A stretch of DNA of 64,000 nucleotides from Andeanibacterium sp036384795 (GTDB taxonomy: Bacteria; Pseudomonadota; Alphaproteobacteria; Sphingomonadales; Sphingomonadaceae), in assembly GCA_036384795.1 (NCBI GenBank), contig DASVLP010000013.1, forward strand, positions 1-64,000. Reading direction: 5' to 3'. Below, in pieces: positions 43,744 through 52,968 of the stretch. A program made the translations under genes and the position numbers. A model generated the notes under the pieces. It worked only from the letters and a program-made list of their open reading frames with translations, was not told where the DNA came from and did not search any database. Positions within the stretch are counted from its first letter, which is position 1; each line of letters opens with the position of its first letter.

Positions 43744-44526
43744 GTGAAAATCGGCAACAACGTTTCGGCAGTGGTCACCGGCGGCGCGTCGGGGCTGGGT
43801 GAGGCGACCGCGCGCGCGCTCGCGGCAAAAGGCGCCAGAATCGCGCTGTTCGACCTCAATCGCGAGCGCGGCGAATCGGTCGCGGCGGAGATCGGCGGGA
43901 CGTTCTGCCAGGTCGACGTGTCCGACGAAGCCTCGGTGGACGCGGGCTTCGCCGCCGCGCGCGCGTCGCACGGGCAGGAGCGCGTGCTGGTCAACTGCGC
44001 CGGCATCGGCACCGTCGGCAAGATCACCCGCCGCGACAAGGAAACCGGCGAGATCGGCCAGCTGCCGGTGGGTCTGTTCGTCAAGACGCTGATGGTCAAC
44101 ACCGTGGGCAGCTTCATGTGCATGGCCAAGGCCGCCGCCGGGATGATGGCCGCCGATCCGCTCGAGGACGGCGAGCGCGGGGTGATGGTCAGCACCGCCT
44201 CGGTCGCGGCGGTCGACGGGCAGATCGGGCAGGTCGCCTATTCCGCCTCGAAAGGCGCGATCGTCGCGATGACCCTGCCGATCGCGCGCGACCTGATGAG
44301 CGAAGGCATTCGAGTGAACACCATCCTGCCGGGCATCTTCAACACGCCGCTGCTTGCCGGGCTGCCCGAGAAGGCGCAGGAATCGCTCGCCCAGCAAGTG
44401 CCGTTCCCCAAGCGGCTCGGCCGCCCCGACGAATACGCCGCGCTCGTCGTGCAGATGGTCGAAAACGGCTATTTCAACGGCGAGCACGTGCGGCTCGACG
44501 GCGCGATCCGGATGGCGCCGCGCTAG
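43744..44526 (+). CDS. Short-chain dehydrogenase, HSD10/3-hydroxyacyl-CoA type
   Basis: 260 residues. Nucleotide motif TGGASGLG, NCAGIG, catalytic Ser in VSTASVAAVDGQ and YSASKG give a complete classical SDR. The overall pattern (ETGEIGQLPVGLFVKTLMVNTVG, then KRLGRPDEYAALV) resembles 3-hydroxy-2-methylbutyryl-CoA dehydrogenase, used in branched-chain amino acid and fatty acid breakdown. It starts with GTG at 43744 after a GGAGG site; no acyl-CoA genes are nearby to confirm the pathway. Confidence 0.87.
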   Translation: MKIGNNVSAVVTGGASGLGEATARALAAKGARIALFDLNRERGESVAAEIGGTFCQVDVSDEASVDAGFAAARASHGQERVLVNCAGIGTVGKITRRDKETGEIGQLPVGLFVKTLMVNTVGSFMCMAKAAAGMMAADPLEDGERGVMVSTASVAAVDGQIGQVAYSASKGAIVAMTLPIARDLMSEGIRVNTILPGIFNTPLLAGLPEKAQESLAQQVPFPKRLGRPDEYAALVVQMVENGYFNGEHVRLDGAIRMAPR

Positions 44527-44539
44527 GCCGGCCAAATAG

Positions 44540-45406
44540 ATGGCGGGCTGGCACATCGGGGTGATCGGCGGGACCGGCTTGTACGAGCCCGGTGCGCTCG
44601 AGCAGGCCCAGCAGATCCCGATCAAGAGCCCGTTCGGCGAGCCCTCGGGTCCGGTCACCACCGGCATGATCGCCGGCGTGCAGTTCACCTTCCTCGCCAG
44701 GCACGGCGCGGGCCACCGGATCCCGCCCGGCGCGATCGACTACCGGGCCAACATCGACGCGCTGAAGCGCTGCGGGGTGACCGATCTCGTCTCGATCTCG
44801 GCGATCGGCTCGCTGCGCGAAGAATTCGCGCCGGGCGATTTCGTCGTCGTCGACCAGTTGATCGACCGCACGCAAGGGCGCGAGCGGAGCTTCTTCGGCG
44901 AAGGCCTGGTCGCCCATGTCGGCCTGGCGGACCCGGCGTGCGAACGGCTCTCGGCGCTCGTCGCGGACGCGGCCGATCAATCCGGCGCCACCGTCCACCG
45001 TGGCGGGTGCTACGTCGCGATCGAGGGGCCGCAATTCTCGACCCGCGCGGAAAGCCGCATGTACCGCGCGTGGGGCGCCGACGTGATCGGGATGACCGCG
45101 ATGCCCGAGGCGCGGCTCGCTCGCGAGGCCGAACTGCCCTACGCGCTGCTGGCGATGGTGACCGATTACGATTGCTGGCGCGAGACAGGTGAGGCGGTCG
45201 ATGTGGCCGCGATCCTGGCGGTGATGCACGAGAACGTCGGCAGGGCGCGGGCGACGCTCGCCGCGCTGGCGAAAGCGCTGCCCAAGGAGCGCGCGCCCAG
45301 CCCGATCGATACCGCGCTCGACGGCGCGATCGTGACTGCGCCGGAGCACCGCGATCCGGTGCTCGGGGCGAAGCTCGATGCGGTGGCGGGGCGCGTGCTG
45401 CGTTAG
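44540..45406 (+). CDS. mtnP: S-methyl-5'-thioadenosine phosphorylase
   Basis: 288 residues. Splits methylthioadenosine, the by-product of polyamine and acyl-homoserine-lactone synthesis, into adenine and methylthioribose-1-phosphate. IGVIGGTGLY, RHGAGHRIPP, SAIGSLREEF, IEGPQFSTRAES and GMTAMPEARLARE match MTAP rather than the shorter PNP group. It follows the SDR by 13 bp and is likely cotranscribed. Confidence 0.93.
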   Translation: MAGWHIGVIGGTGLYEPGALEQAQQIPIKSPFGEPSGPVTTGMIAGVQFTFLARHGAGHRIPPGAIDYRANIDALKRCGVTDLVSISAIGSLREEFAPGDFVVVDQLIDRTQGRERSFFGEGLVAHVGLADPACERLSALVADAADQSGATVHRGGCYVAIEGPQFSTRAESRMYRAWGADVIGMTAMPEARLAREAELPYALLAMVTDYDCWRETGEAVDVAAILAVMHENVGRARATLAALAKALPKERAPSPIDTALDGAIVTAPEHRDPVLGAKLDAVAGRVLR

Positions 45407-45494
45407 GATTTTCCTGTCGGCGCGGCCAATTCCGGGACCCCGGCGCCGTCTTGTCTTGCAATTCTCGCGACTTGATCGTTACAGACCATCGCAA

Positions 45495-45971
45495 ATGCGC
45501 AGTTCACCACGCCTTGCCGACTTCCTGCCGTATCAGCTTTCGGTGACCTCGAACGCCGTCAGCGGGCGGATCGCACAGGAATACCGCACCCGCTTCGGGC
45601 TCAAGGTGCCCGAATGGCGGGTAATGGCGGTGCTCGGCGATTCAGGCGCGATGACGCAGCGCCAACTCACCGCGTTCACGCTGATGGACAAAGTGGCGGT
45701 CAATCGCGCCTGCAAGGACCTGGAGGAGCGCGGTCTCGCTTCGCGCGAGCCCAACGCGAAGGATGGCCGCTCGCACCTGCTCGAGCTGACCGAGGCAGGC
45801 CGGCAGATGCACGGCGAGATCATGCCGCTGGCGCTCGAGATGGAGCGGCGGCTGTTCTCCAACTTCACGGAGCAGGAGATCGACGCGTTCCGTTCGCTGC
45901 TGTTGCGGGTCAAGGAAGAAGTGCGCGACCTTCACGCCGAAGGCATCGACAGCGGAATCTACAACACCTGA
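45495..45971 (+). CDS. MarR-family transcriptional regulator
   Basis: 158 residues with a winged helix (YRTRFGLKVPEWRVMAVLG, then QRQLTAFTLMDKVAVNRACK as recognition region, wing NAKDGRSHLLELT). MarR proteins usually repress nearby genes and respond to phenolic or oxidative signals. The ATG at 45495 is the likely start; in-frame codons upstream lie inside mtnP. Target is unknown. The gene is followed by a strong terminator. Confidence 0.9.
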   Translation: MRSSPRLADFLPYQLSVTSNAVSGRIAQEYRTRFGLKVPEWRVMAVLGDSGAMTQRQLTAFTLMDKVAVNRACKDLEERGLASREPNAKDGRSHLLELTEAGRQMHGEIMPLALEMERRLFSNFTEQEIDAFRSLLLRVKEEVRDLHAEGIDSGIYNT

Positions 45972-45978
45972 AACCTGC

Positions 45979-46024
45979 GGGAACGGCTCGCCCGCGTGAC
46001 GCGGGAGCGGTTCCCTGTTTTGCA
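45979..46024. terminator. Hairpin terminator between marR and tadC
   Basis: Long nested stem: GGGAACGGCTC (45979-45989) with GAGCGGTTCCC (46005-46015, one mismatch), plus inner CCCGCG/CGCGGG around TGA, then CTGTTTT. It follows the marR stop by 7 bp and faces the tadC stop, so it can serve both strands. Confidence 0.8.
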
Positions 46025-46034
46025 GGTGCAGCGT

Positions 46035-47033
46035 CTAGTGGTGGCTGAACGCATCCGCGATCGAGCAGGCCGCGGGACCCAGGATCGCGATGAACAGCAC
46101 CGGCAGGATGAACAGGATCAGCGGCACGGTCATGATCGCCGGCAGGCGCGCGGCCTTCTCTTCCGCGCGCATCATGCGTTCGTTGCGGAACTCGGCCGAC
46201 AGCACGCGCAAGGCGGACGCCAGCGGCGTGCCGTAGCGTTCGGTCTGGATCATCGTGGTAACCACTCCGCGGACCGAATCCAGGTTCACGCGATAGGCAA
46301 GGTTTTCGAACGCCTGGCGACGTTCGGTGAGGAACGACAGCTCGATCGAGGTAAGGGTGAACTCGTCGCCCAGCTCCGGATAGGCGCGGCCGAGTTCCTT
46401 GGCCACGCGCGCGAAGGACGCGTCTACGGTCAGGCCCGCTTCGGCGCAGATCACCAGCAGGTCGAGCGCGTCGGGCAGGCCCTTGCGGATCGCGTTGGTG
46501 CGCTTCGAGATCTTGTTGCTGAGGAAGATGTCCGGCGCCTTGTAGCTCAGCACCACCACCGCGGCGAACGCGGCGAAGCGCTTGAAGCTGCCCCACTCGG
46601 GGAAAGTCTTCGTCGCATAGATCACCACCGCCGCGATCGCGCCGAGCACCAGCGGCAGCACCAGGCGGCCGAAGATCACCGCTACCGCCCATTCCTTGTT
46701 GCGATAGCCGGCCTGCGCCAGCTTCTGCTGCGCGAGCTTGAGCTGGCTGTCCTGAAGGACTTTCATGCCCGAAAGGGCGTCCTTCATGCGGTCGGTCGTC
46801 TCGGTCTTGCGGACGAGGCTGGTGCGCTTCTTCGCGGTTGCCGTGACGATCCCGGCCTTGAGTTCCTCGCGGCGCTCGTTCAGCGCCTTCACGCGCTTGG
46901 CCATCGGGTCCTTGACGGTGATGGCGGCATAGATCGCCAGCATCACCGCGAGCGCGGCGACGCCGGCCAGCACCGTGCCGACCATGATCACGTCGAAACC
47001 GAGCAGCGTGGGGCCTTGGGGTTGCTGGAACAT
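46035..47033 (-). CDS. tadC: Flp pilus assembly protein TadC
   Basis: 332 residues, T2SF domain with about four membrane helices. FLSNKISKRTNAIRKGLPDALDLLVICAEAGLTVDASFARV is the TadC/GspF signature. With TadB it forms the inner-membrane platform on which the ATPase assembles Flp pili. Last gene of the minus-strand cluster, 16 bp after tadB. Confidence 0.92.
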   Translation of the reverse strand: MFQQPQGPTLLGFDVIMVGTVLAGVAALAVMLAIYAAITVKDPMAKRVKALNERREELKAGIVTATAKKRTSLVRKTETTDRMKDALSGMKVLQDSQLKLAQQKLAQAGYRNKEWAVAVIFGRLVLPLVLGAIAAVVIYATKTFPEWGSFKRFAAFAAVVVLSYKAPDIFLSNKISKRTNAIRKGLPDALDLLVICAEAGLTVDASFARVAKELGRAYPELGDEFTLTSIELSFLTERRQAFENLAYRVNLDSVRGVVTTMIQTERYGTPLASALRVLSAEFRNERMMRAEEKAARLPAIMTVPLILFILPVLFIAILGPAACSIADAFSHH

Positions 47034-47049
47034 GATTCGATTTACCCCG

Positions 47050-48021
47050 TCAGATTTCGAAGCTGACCATCTTGGCCATGATGAACGCGCCGATCGCCAT
47101 CCACGTCAATCCGCCCATCCCGGCGATCATCAGCCGCTGGTCGGTGAAGAACGGATGCAGATAGTGCGGGTTCAGCCATTCGATCATCGCGAACACGATG
47201 AACGGCAGGGAGCCCACGATATACGCCGAAGCCTTCGATTCAGAGCTCATCGCCTTGATCTTGAGCTTCATCTGCGCCCGCTTGCGCAGCACGTCCGCAA
47301 GGTTGGAAAGCGTTTCGGCCAGATTGCCGCCGGTCTCGCGCTGGATCGCCAAGGTGATCGTGAAGAACTGGAATTCGGGCGTTCCCAGCCGGTCTGCGGT
47401 TTCCTGAAGCCCCTCCTCCATCGTCCGGCCGACCTTGATCCGGTCGACGATCGCCTTGAATTCCTGCCCGACCGGGCCGGGAATTTCCGCGGCCACCACC
47501 GAAAGCGTCTCGGTGACCGGAAGGCCCGAGCGCAGGCCGCGCACGAGCAATTCGATCGCGTCGGGAAACTTCGAGTTGAAGCCGTTGGTGCGACGTTTGA
47601 TGAAAAAGTTGAGCGCCATGTGCGGCAGCCCGGCCCCGATCACCACGCCGATGCCGAGGGCGAGGAGGAACGCGCCCGTGCGCAGGTAGATCAGCACCGC
47701 GATGCCGAGCGCAATGCCGAGCGAGGTGTACAGGTACTGCGAGATCGACCAGTTCTTGCCGGACCGCATCAGCCGGACCTGCAGCGCTTCGGCACGCGAG
47801 GAGGAACCCGCGATCTTGTGCATCTTGGGCCGGCGCGCCGCGATCGCCTTCTTCATCTGGCTTTCGACTTTGTCGATCGTGCTTTCGGAATGGCGGAACC
47901 GCACCGATTGCAGGCGACGGCTGCCTTCCTTGGCCGGAGAAGGGCCAACGAGCGCGAAATAGGCGAGCGCGACCACCGTCATCAGGCCGATTGCCAACAG
48001 CGCTAGCTGGAGAATGCTCAT
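47050..48021 (-). CDS. tadB: Flp pilus assembly protein TadB
   Basis: 323 residues, T2SF domain: RRTNGFNSKFPDAIELLVRGLRSGLPVTETL and QRETGGNLAETLSNLADVLRKR, with terminal membrane helices. Inner-membrane platform partner of TadC. In the usual gene order the cpaF ATPase gene precedes tadB; here only 90 bp separate it from cpaE. Confidence 0.92.
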   Translation of the reverse strand: MSILQLALLAIGLMTVVALAYFALVGPSPAKEGSRRLQSVRFRHSESTIDKVESQMKKAIAARRPKMHKIAGSSSRAEALQVRLMRSGKNWSISQYLYTSLGIALGIAVLIYLRTGAFLLALGIGVVIGAGLPHMALNFFIKRRTNGFNSKFPDAIELLVRGLRSGLPVTETLSVVAAEIPGPVGQEFKAIVDRIKVGRTMEEGLQETADRLGTPEFQFFTITLAIQRETGGNLAETLSNLADVLRKRAQMKLKIKAMSSESKASAYIVGSLPFIVFAMIEWLNPHYLHPFFTDQRLMIAGMGGLTWMAIGAFIMAKMVSFEI

Positions 48022-48069
48022 GACCTGGTCTCGTCTTTCCTAGCTCGTCGAATCCGCTGCAGAGGGTGT

Positions 48070-48099
48070 GGCAGCCGGGTCATGCGCGTCCCGGCTGCC
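48070..48099. other. Perfect hairpin in the place of cpaF
   Basis: GGCAGCCGGG (48070-48079) pairs perfectly with CCCGGCTGCC (48090-48099), loop of 10. It fills the 90-bp space between cpaE and tadB where most Tad loci carry cpaF. No U tract follows on the minus strand, so it may set the cpaE:tadB message ratio or be a remnant of a deletion. Confidence 0.55.
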
Positions 48100-48111
48100 G
48101 TCCCTCATGTA

Positions 48112-49431
48112 TCAGTCGGCGTCCTCGTATTCGGCGGCCGCCGCGGTGGCCTTGCCTTTGCCGCCGGCGGCCTTGTCCTTCTTGGCGAGCAGCGACTTGA
48201 TGTCGAATTTGCCCAGCAGCGACTTGCTGCCGGCCTGGGACACCGCTTCGCCGTCCTCGCCACTCGCCCCCACGATGGCGCCGGCGATCTCGCGGATAAC
48301 CGCGCTCGCCTTGCTTGCGCGGTTGGCGTCGGCAAACGTCTGGCCCAGCTTGGCGGCGTTCGCGGCGGCCTTCTGGTCGTAGGGCACGCTGAAGTTGATC
48401 TTGCGCTCGATCGAGGCTTCGAAATCGGCCCGGCTGATCTCCGACATGCCGGCCAGCACCTTGTTGGCGATCACCAGCGGCTCGGCGTGCGGCGCGTTGG
48501 TCTTGAGCCATGAAAGGATGCGGATCGCATCGCGCGCGCCCGCTAGGGTCATCTCGGTGACCAGCGCGAACACGTTCACGTCTGCCAGCAGATGCGGGAA
48601 GTTGATCAGCATGTTGCGCGGCAGGTCGATCACCGTCATCTCGAACGCGTGGCGGAATTCCTCCTCGAGCTGGATGAACGCCGACCCGTCGGTCATCAGC
48701 GGCGAGTTGATCGGCGCCTCGGCGGAGAGGATCGCCAGGTTGTCGTTCGCGCGGATCATCGCGCGCTCGATGAACAATCCATCGATGCGGCTCGGGTTGT
48801 CGATCGCGTCGGTGAGGCCGCGACCGGGCTCGAGATCCAGCGCGAGCGCGCCGGTGCCGAAATGGACGTCGAGGTCGAGCAGCGCGGTCGGCATCTTGTT
48901 GTCGGCGCTGAACAGCCAGGCGAGCGAAGTCGCCAGCGTGGACGCGCCGACCCCGCCGCGGGTCCCGACCACTGCGGTCGAAACGTGCTTCTTGGCCGCC
49001 GACGCCTCGTTGTTCTTCGGCGCGGAGAACACCGCCTGCGCCTGGACCAGCGCGTCGCGCACCTGGCCGGCGGAGAGCGGCTTGAGCAGGTAATCGTGGA
49101 TGCCGCTGGACAGCAGATCGCGATAGAGCCGCACGTCGTTGACCTGCCCGATCGCGATCACCACCGTACCGGGCTCGCAGACTTCGGCCAGCGCGTTGAT
49201 GTCGTTGAGCGGGTCGCCGCTTTCCGACAGGTCGACCATCAGGATGTTCGGGCTGGCGCTGATCGAAAGCGATTGCACCGCGTTGCGGAGCCCGCCTTTA
49301 GCGCACTTCTCCGGCTGCCAGCCCATCTCGATGACCACGGGGCGCAGCACGTCCAGCGCGCCTTCATCGCAAATGAAAGCGGCGAACGGATCACGCCCAT
49401 TCGGGGAGCCGGGTTTCCAAGGCGCGTTCAT
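48112..49431 (-). CDS. cpaE: Pilus assembly ATPase-like protein CpaE/TadZ
   Basis: 439 residues. The N-terminal 130 residues form an atypical receiver domain (LDVLRPVVIEMGW, ILMVDLSESGDPLNDI). A MinD/ParA-like domain follows with the CpaE-type altered P-loop GTRGGVGASTLA and a VIDLPRNML switch. TadZ/CpaE places the pilus machine at the pole. The C-terminal 60 residues are polar and Lys-rich. Next gene downstream is tadB, not cpaF. Confidence 0.92.
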   Translation of the reverse strand: MNAPWKPGSPNGRDPFAAFICDEGALDVLRPVVIEMGWQPEKCAKGGLRNAVQSLSISASPNILMVDLSESGDPLNDINALAEVCEPGTVVIAIGQVNDVRLYRDLLSSGIHDYLLKPLSAGQVRDALVQAQAVFSAPKNNEASAAKKHVSTAVVGTRGGVGASTLATSLAWLFSADNKMPTALLDLDVHFGTGALALDLEPGRGLTDAIDNPSRIDGLFIERAMIRANDNLAILSAEAPINSPLMTDGSAFIQLEEEFRHAFEMTVIDLPRNMLINFPHLLADVNVFALVTEMTLAGARDAIRILSWLKTNAPHAEPLVIANKVLAGMSEISRADFEASIERKINFSVPYDQKAAANAAKLGQTFADANRASKASAVIREIAGAIVGASGEDGEAVSQAGSKSLLGKFDIKSLLAKKDKAAGGKGKATAAAAEYEDAD

Positions 49432-49442
49432 GTACTAGCTCC

Positions 49443-50108
49443 TTACTTCGACGTCTCGGACGAGACATTGGTGAGGCCCTTCTCACCCGTCGGCGCCTGC
49501 TTGCGATAGCTGTCGATGGCCTTGTCGGCGGTCATGATGACCGTCTCGCCGGTGCCCTCGGCGCCGTGGATCAGGTGCTCCGGATTGGCGACCATCGCGG
49601 CGAGGTTGCCGTTGACCGCGCACCCGAACCCGCTGTTGGTCCCGTTGTTGTAGTTGTAGGCGCCCTTGTCGTGCCAATCGGGGCAGCCCGGAACGTAGGC
49701 GTCCGAATGGGTGACTACGACACGCACGGTGCCGGGGGCGATGAACCCTTGGGTGACCGGGGCGCCGTCGCTGACCAGCAGGCCGTAACGTCCGGCGATC
49801 TCGCCGACGTTTTCCTTGGTAGCCTTGCTCGCAATCGGATCGTCGATCGAGACGCGGTCGCCATAGCCCAGGCTCATCGCTGCGAACCAGTCGTTGAGGC
49901 GCTTCTGCTCGGTGATCGGAAGGCCGCCCGAGCCCGTGTTGAGGTCGAGCGTCATGTTGGTGCGCTCGACCACCGGCTGCTTGATCGAATCGAGCGAGCG
50001 GTTGGTGGGCTCACCGGCGCAGCCGGCAAGCGACAGCCCCAGCGCGAGCATCAGCGCGGCGGTAGCGGGCCTCGTGGTGCGAATGAGCATCGTATTGACC
50101 TTTCTCAC
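49443..50108 (-). CDS. cpaD: Pilus assembly lipoprotein CpaD
   Basis: 221 residues. Lipobox LSLAGC, then the CpaD pattern VVERTNMTLDLNTGSGGLP, HSDAYVPGCPDWHDKGAYN and GCAVNGNLAAMVANPEHL. It is thought to help the secretin reach the outer membrane. Overlaps the cpaC stop by four bases. Confidence 0.92.
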   Translation of the reverse strand: MRKVNTMLIRTTRPATAALMLALGLSLAGCAGEPTNRSLDSIKQPVVERTNMTLDLNTGSGGLPITEQKRLNDWFAAMSLGYGDRVSIDDPIASKATKENVGEIAGRYGLLVSDGAPVTQGFIAPGTVRVVVTHSDAYVPGCPDWHDKGAYNYNNGTNSGFGCAVNGNLAAMVANPEHLIHGAEGTGETVIMTADKAIDSYRKQAPTGEKGLTNVSSETSK

Positions 50109-51715
50109 TTGAGGCTGAAGCCGGGGGTGGCCAGGGGATCGGCGCTGGCCTGCTTCGACTGCTTCGTACGGTCTCTGTCGTCCGCGACCGGCGCAGCCGA
50201 ATCCTGAAGCCCGACTTTGGGCGGCGCGGCGGTTTCGCCCGCGACGCTCGGCTTGGGCCGATCGCCGCCCGAGACCCCGTCGTTTTCCATGTTGCCAAGC
50301 AGCTGCTGGAAGGCCGTCGGCGCCTTGAAGCCGTCGGTCGGCAGCTTGATGTCGTTCGCGTCGACCGGCTTCACCAGATACGGCGTGACCACGATCACCA
50401 GTTCGGTCTGACCTTTCTGGAATGCGGTCGACTTGAACAGGTTGCCGATGATCGGCAGATCCCCCGCGCCGGGCATCTTCTGGATCGTGTTCTGCGCATT
50501 GTTGCTCATCAGGCCGGCGATCATGAAGCTCTGCCCGGAGCCGAGCTCGATCGTGGTTTCCGCGCGGCGCACGGTCAACGCCGGGATCGTGAACCCGTTA
50601 AGGGTCACCGCACCTTGGTTCGAAAGCTCCGAAACTTCCGGCCGGACGCGCAGCGAGATGCGTCCGTTGGACAGCACGGTGGGCGTGTACGACAAGCTGA
50701 CGCCGAATTTCTTGAACTCGACCGAAGTCGTGCCCAGGCCCTGGCTTTGCGGGATCGGGAACTCGCCGCCGGCCAGGAAGTCGGCCGTTTCGCCCGAAAG
50801 CGCGGTGAGGTTCGGCTGCGAGAGCGTGGTCACCAGCCCTTCGGTTTCGGCAAGGTCGAGCGCGCCCAGCAGGTCGAGCCCGAGGAACTTGCCCGCGGCG
50901 CCCACCGTATAGCCGGGGCTGATCGGCGTGAGTGCCGTACCAGGGGTCATGATCGGGGTGCCGTCCGAAGTGAAAGCGGGCAGGCCTGTCCTCGGATCGA
51001 TCGCCTGCTGGCTGACCGAAGAGCCGACCCCCAACGCCTTTCCGGGATAAAACGACGTGGAAAAGCCCGCGCGATTGCCGTTGCCGACAGCGAACTTGAA
51101 GCCGCTGCTGCCGTCGATGCTGGTCAGGTTGGTGCCCAGCGAGCGCGCCAGCGAACGGCTGACCTCGGCGAACCGCACCTGCAGGTTGACCTGCAGCGGA
51201 GTGGCCGTCTTCAGCCGCGTGATCACGTTGGTGTTGTCGCCGACGAATGCCTTGACCAGGCGTTCGGCCTCGGCGGCATCCTCGGGCGCTGCGACCGTGC
51301 CGGTCAGCAGCACCGTATTGGTGCCCATCGTCGAGACGCCGATCTTGGCCTCGGGCATCGCCAGCGCCAGCATCTGGTCGATGCTGTCGATGTTCGAGCC
51401 GACGCGGATGTTCGCCGCCCAGATCACGTTGCCGCCCGCGTCGCTGGCATAAAGCGTCGTTTCACCGCCGGCCTTGCCGAACACGTAGATCTGCCGCTGC
51501 GACTTGACCTGCACGTCGGCGATCGAGTCGTTGGCGATGAACACGTCGGCGAGGTTCCCCGGAACGGAGACCAGCTGGCCCCGGCCGATCGACAGAACGA
51601 TGTCGGTCGAAGGCCGCATCACCGACTGGGCGGTCGCCGGGCTGGCGGGCCCGAAGGCCAGCGGCAGCACGGCGCAGGCCGCGGTCAGCATGGAGGCATA
51701 AAGGCGCCGGTTCAT
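50105..51715 (-). CDS. cpaC: Flp pilus secretin CpaC (RcpA)
   Basis: 536 residues. Signal peptide ending PATAQS, N-terminal BON/ plug-like region (VSVPGNLADVFIANDSIADV), secretin core LLGALDLAETEGLVTTLSQPNLTALSGETADFLAGGEFPIP and the end VIVVTPYLVKPVD. It makes the outer-membrane channel for the pilus. I use the ATG at 51715 (MNRRLYASML) with GAGGGGC before it; an ATG at 51802 in the same frame would overlap cpaB and add a non-signal sequence. Confidence 0.93.
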   Translation of the reverse strand: MNRRLYASMLTAACAVLPLAFGPASPATAQSVMRPSTDIVLSIGRGQLVSVPGNLADVFIANDSIADVQVKSQRQIYVFGKAGGETTLYASDAGGNVIWAANIRVGSNIDSIDQMLALAMPEAKIGVSTMGTNTVLLTGTVAAPEDAAEAERLVKAFVGDNTNVITRLKTATPLQVNLQVRFAEVSRSLARSLGTNLTSIDGSSGFKFAVGNGNRAGFSTSFYPGKALGVGSSVSQQAIDPRTGLPAFTSDGTPIMTPGTALTPISPGYTVGAAGKFLGLDLLGALDLAETEGLVTTLSQPNLTALSGETADFLAGGEFPIPQSQGLGTTSVEFKKFGVSLSYTPTVLSNGRISLRVRPEVSELSNQGAVTLNGFTIPALTVRRAETTIELGSGQSFMIAGLMSNNAQNTIQKMPGAGDLPIIGNLFKSTAFQKGQTELVIVVTPYLVKPVDANDIKLPTDGFKAPTAFQQLLGNMENDGVSGGDRPKPSVAGETAAPPKVGLQDSAAPVADDRDRTKQSKQASADPLATPGFSLK

Positions 51716-51798
51716 AGTATTGCCCCTCGGTTGAATTCGGCCGGCCGGGTATATGTCGGGGCCGGTCTTGACGGCGGTTGCGTGATCGAATTGGCTGC

Positions 51799-52893
51799 TC
51801 ATGGCGCCACCATCGCGCCGGAAATCGTCTTGCCCGCGTCATGGGTGCCCTGGCTCAGGCTGCCGAGCAGGGACTTGCCGTTCTGGCCCACCGGCACCGC
51901 ATCGGTGTGGCTGCCGCGAGTGATCCGCACGACCGGCCCGATCTTGACCGGAGCCGCGCCGCCGCCGCCCACGCCGAGCGACGGGGGAGGGGTGGGATTG
52001 CCTTCGTTCCGCGGCGGCACGGTGCGCCGCTGGAAGCGGGAAACGTCGCCGCCGGTGACGAAGCTGGTCGCCCCTTCCTGAGGCCGCGTGCTGGTCGCGC
52101 GCAGCAAGGCTTCTTCCTGATCCTTGCTCGCCCCCTCGGGGATGTTCACTTCGCCCGCGGCAATCGCCTTGTCGAGGTCGCTCTGGTTGTCGGCGATCGA
52201 GCGCAGCGACAGGCTGAGCGTGCCGATGGTCTGCGCGACGGTGATCTTTTCGGCGATCCGCGGGGTGACTTCGAGCGTCACGTTGCGGAACTGGCGAACC
52301 TTGGTCTTCCCATCCGGCGTGGTTTCGGATTCGGTCGAGCGGTCGGTCGCCAGCACGCGCACGTTCCTCAAGATCGTCTCCGCCACCTTCAGCGCGGGGC
52401 CATCGCCGCTGACGCTCTGCGTCAGCATCAGGTCGACGTGGTCGCCCGGGAAGACGAAGCCGCCGACGCCGGTCTTGGCCGACACCGGAACGGTGATCGC
52501 GCGCATGCCGGGGCCCAGCGCGGCGGCCAGGAAGCCGCGATCTCCCGGTGCCACCAGGGCGCCGCGGGTGATCGGTTCGCCGGCGGTGATCGTCTGGCGC
52601 ACCACGGTGCCGAGCATCTTGTTGAGGTCGGAATCGCCTTCGATGAAATAGGCGTTGTCGACCATGTCCTTCGGCCACGGCTGATAGCCGATCGCATCGG
52701 GGGTGATGATCGTGCCGATCGGCAGTGCGCGCTGCGCGACGAGGACCTTGGGCCCGGTCGGCTCGGGCGCGACGACCGCAGCGGCGGCCTTCGGCGTTGA
52801 CGTGCCGCCGCTGAACATGCTCCGGGCCATCAGGGCCGTGCCGATCGCAACGACCAGCGCCGCAAGCAGCATAACCAGCTTCTTCCTGTCCAT
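51799..52893 (-). CDS. cpaB: Flp pilus assembly protein CpaB (RcpC)
   Basis: 364 residues. N-terminal membrane helix MLLAALVVAIGTALMARSM, then the SAF/CpaB domain (VLVAQRALPIGTIITPDAI, GAPVTRGALVAPG-like and VFPGDHVDLMLTQSV). CpaB modifies or stabilises the secretin pore. The C-terminal 70 residues are disordered and Pro/Gly-rich. It is separated from cpaC by 83 bp and from cpaA by 75 bp. Confidence 0.92.
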   Translation of the reverse strand: MDRKKLVMLLAALVVAIGTALMARSMFSGGTSTPKAAAAVVAPEPTGPKVLVAQRALPIGTIITPDAIGYQPWPKDMVDNAYFIEGDSDLNKMLGTVVRQTITAGEPITRGALVAPGDRGFLAAALGPGMRAITVPVSAKTGVGGFVFPGDHVDLMLTQSVSGDGPALKVAETILRNVRVLATDRSTESETTPDGKTKVRQFRNVTLEVTPRIAEKITVAQTIGTLSLSLRSIADNQSDLDKAIAAGEVNIPEGASKDQEEALLRATSTRPQEGATSFVTGGDVSRFQRRTVPPRNEGNPTPPPSLGVGGGGAAPVKIGPVVRITRGSHTDAVPVGQNGKSLLGSLSQGTHDAGKTISGAMVAP

Positions 52894-52968
52894 GGTGCGT
52901 CAAGCCCCCTCAATGGCCGCTAAGGAAATCTCATCCCGCATAATCGGCCGGATTGGTTAAAATCAGGT

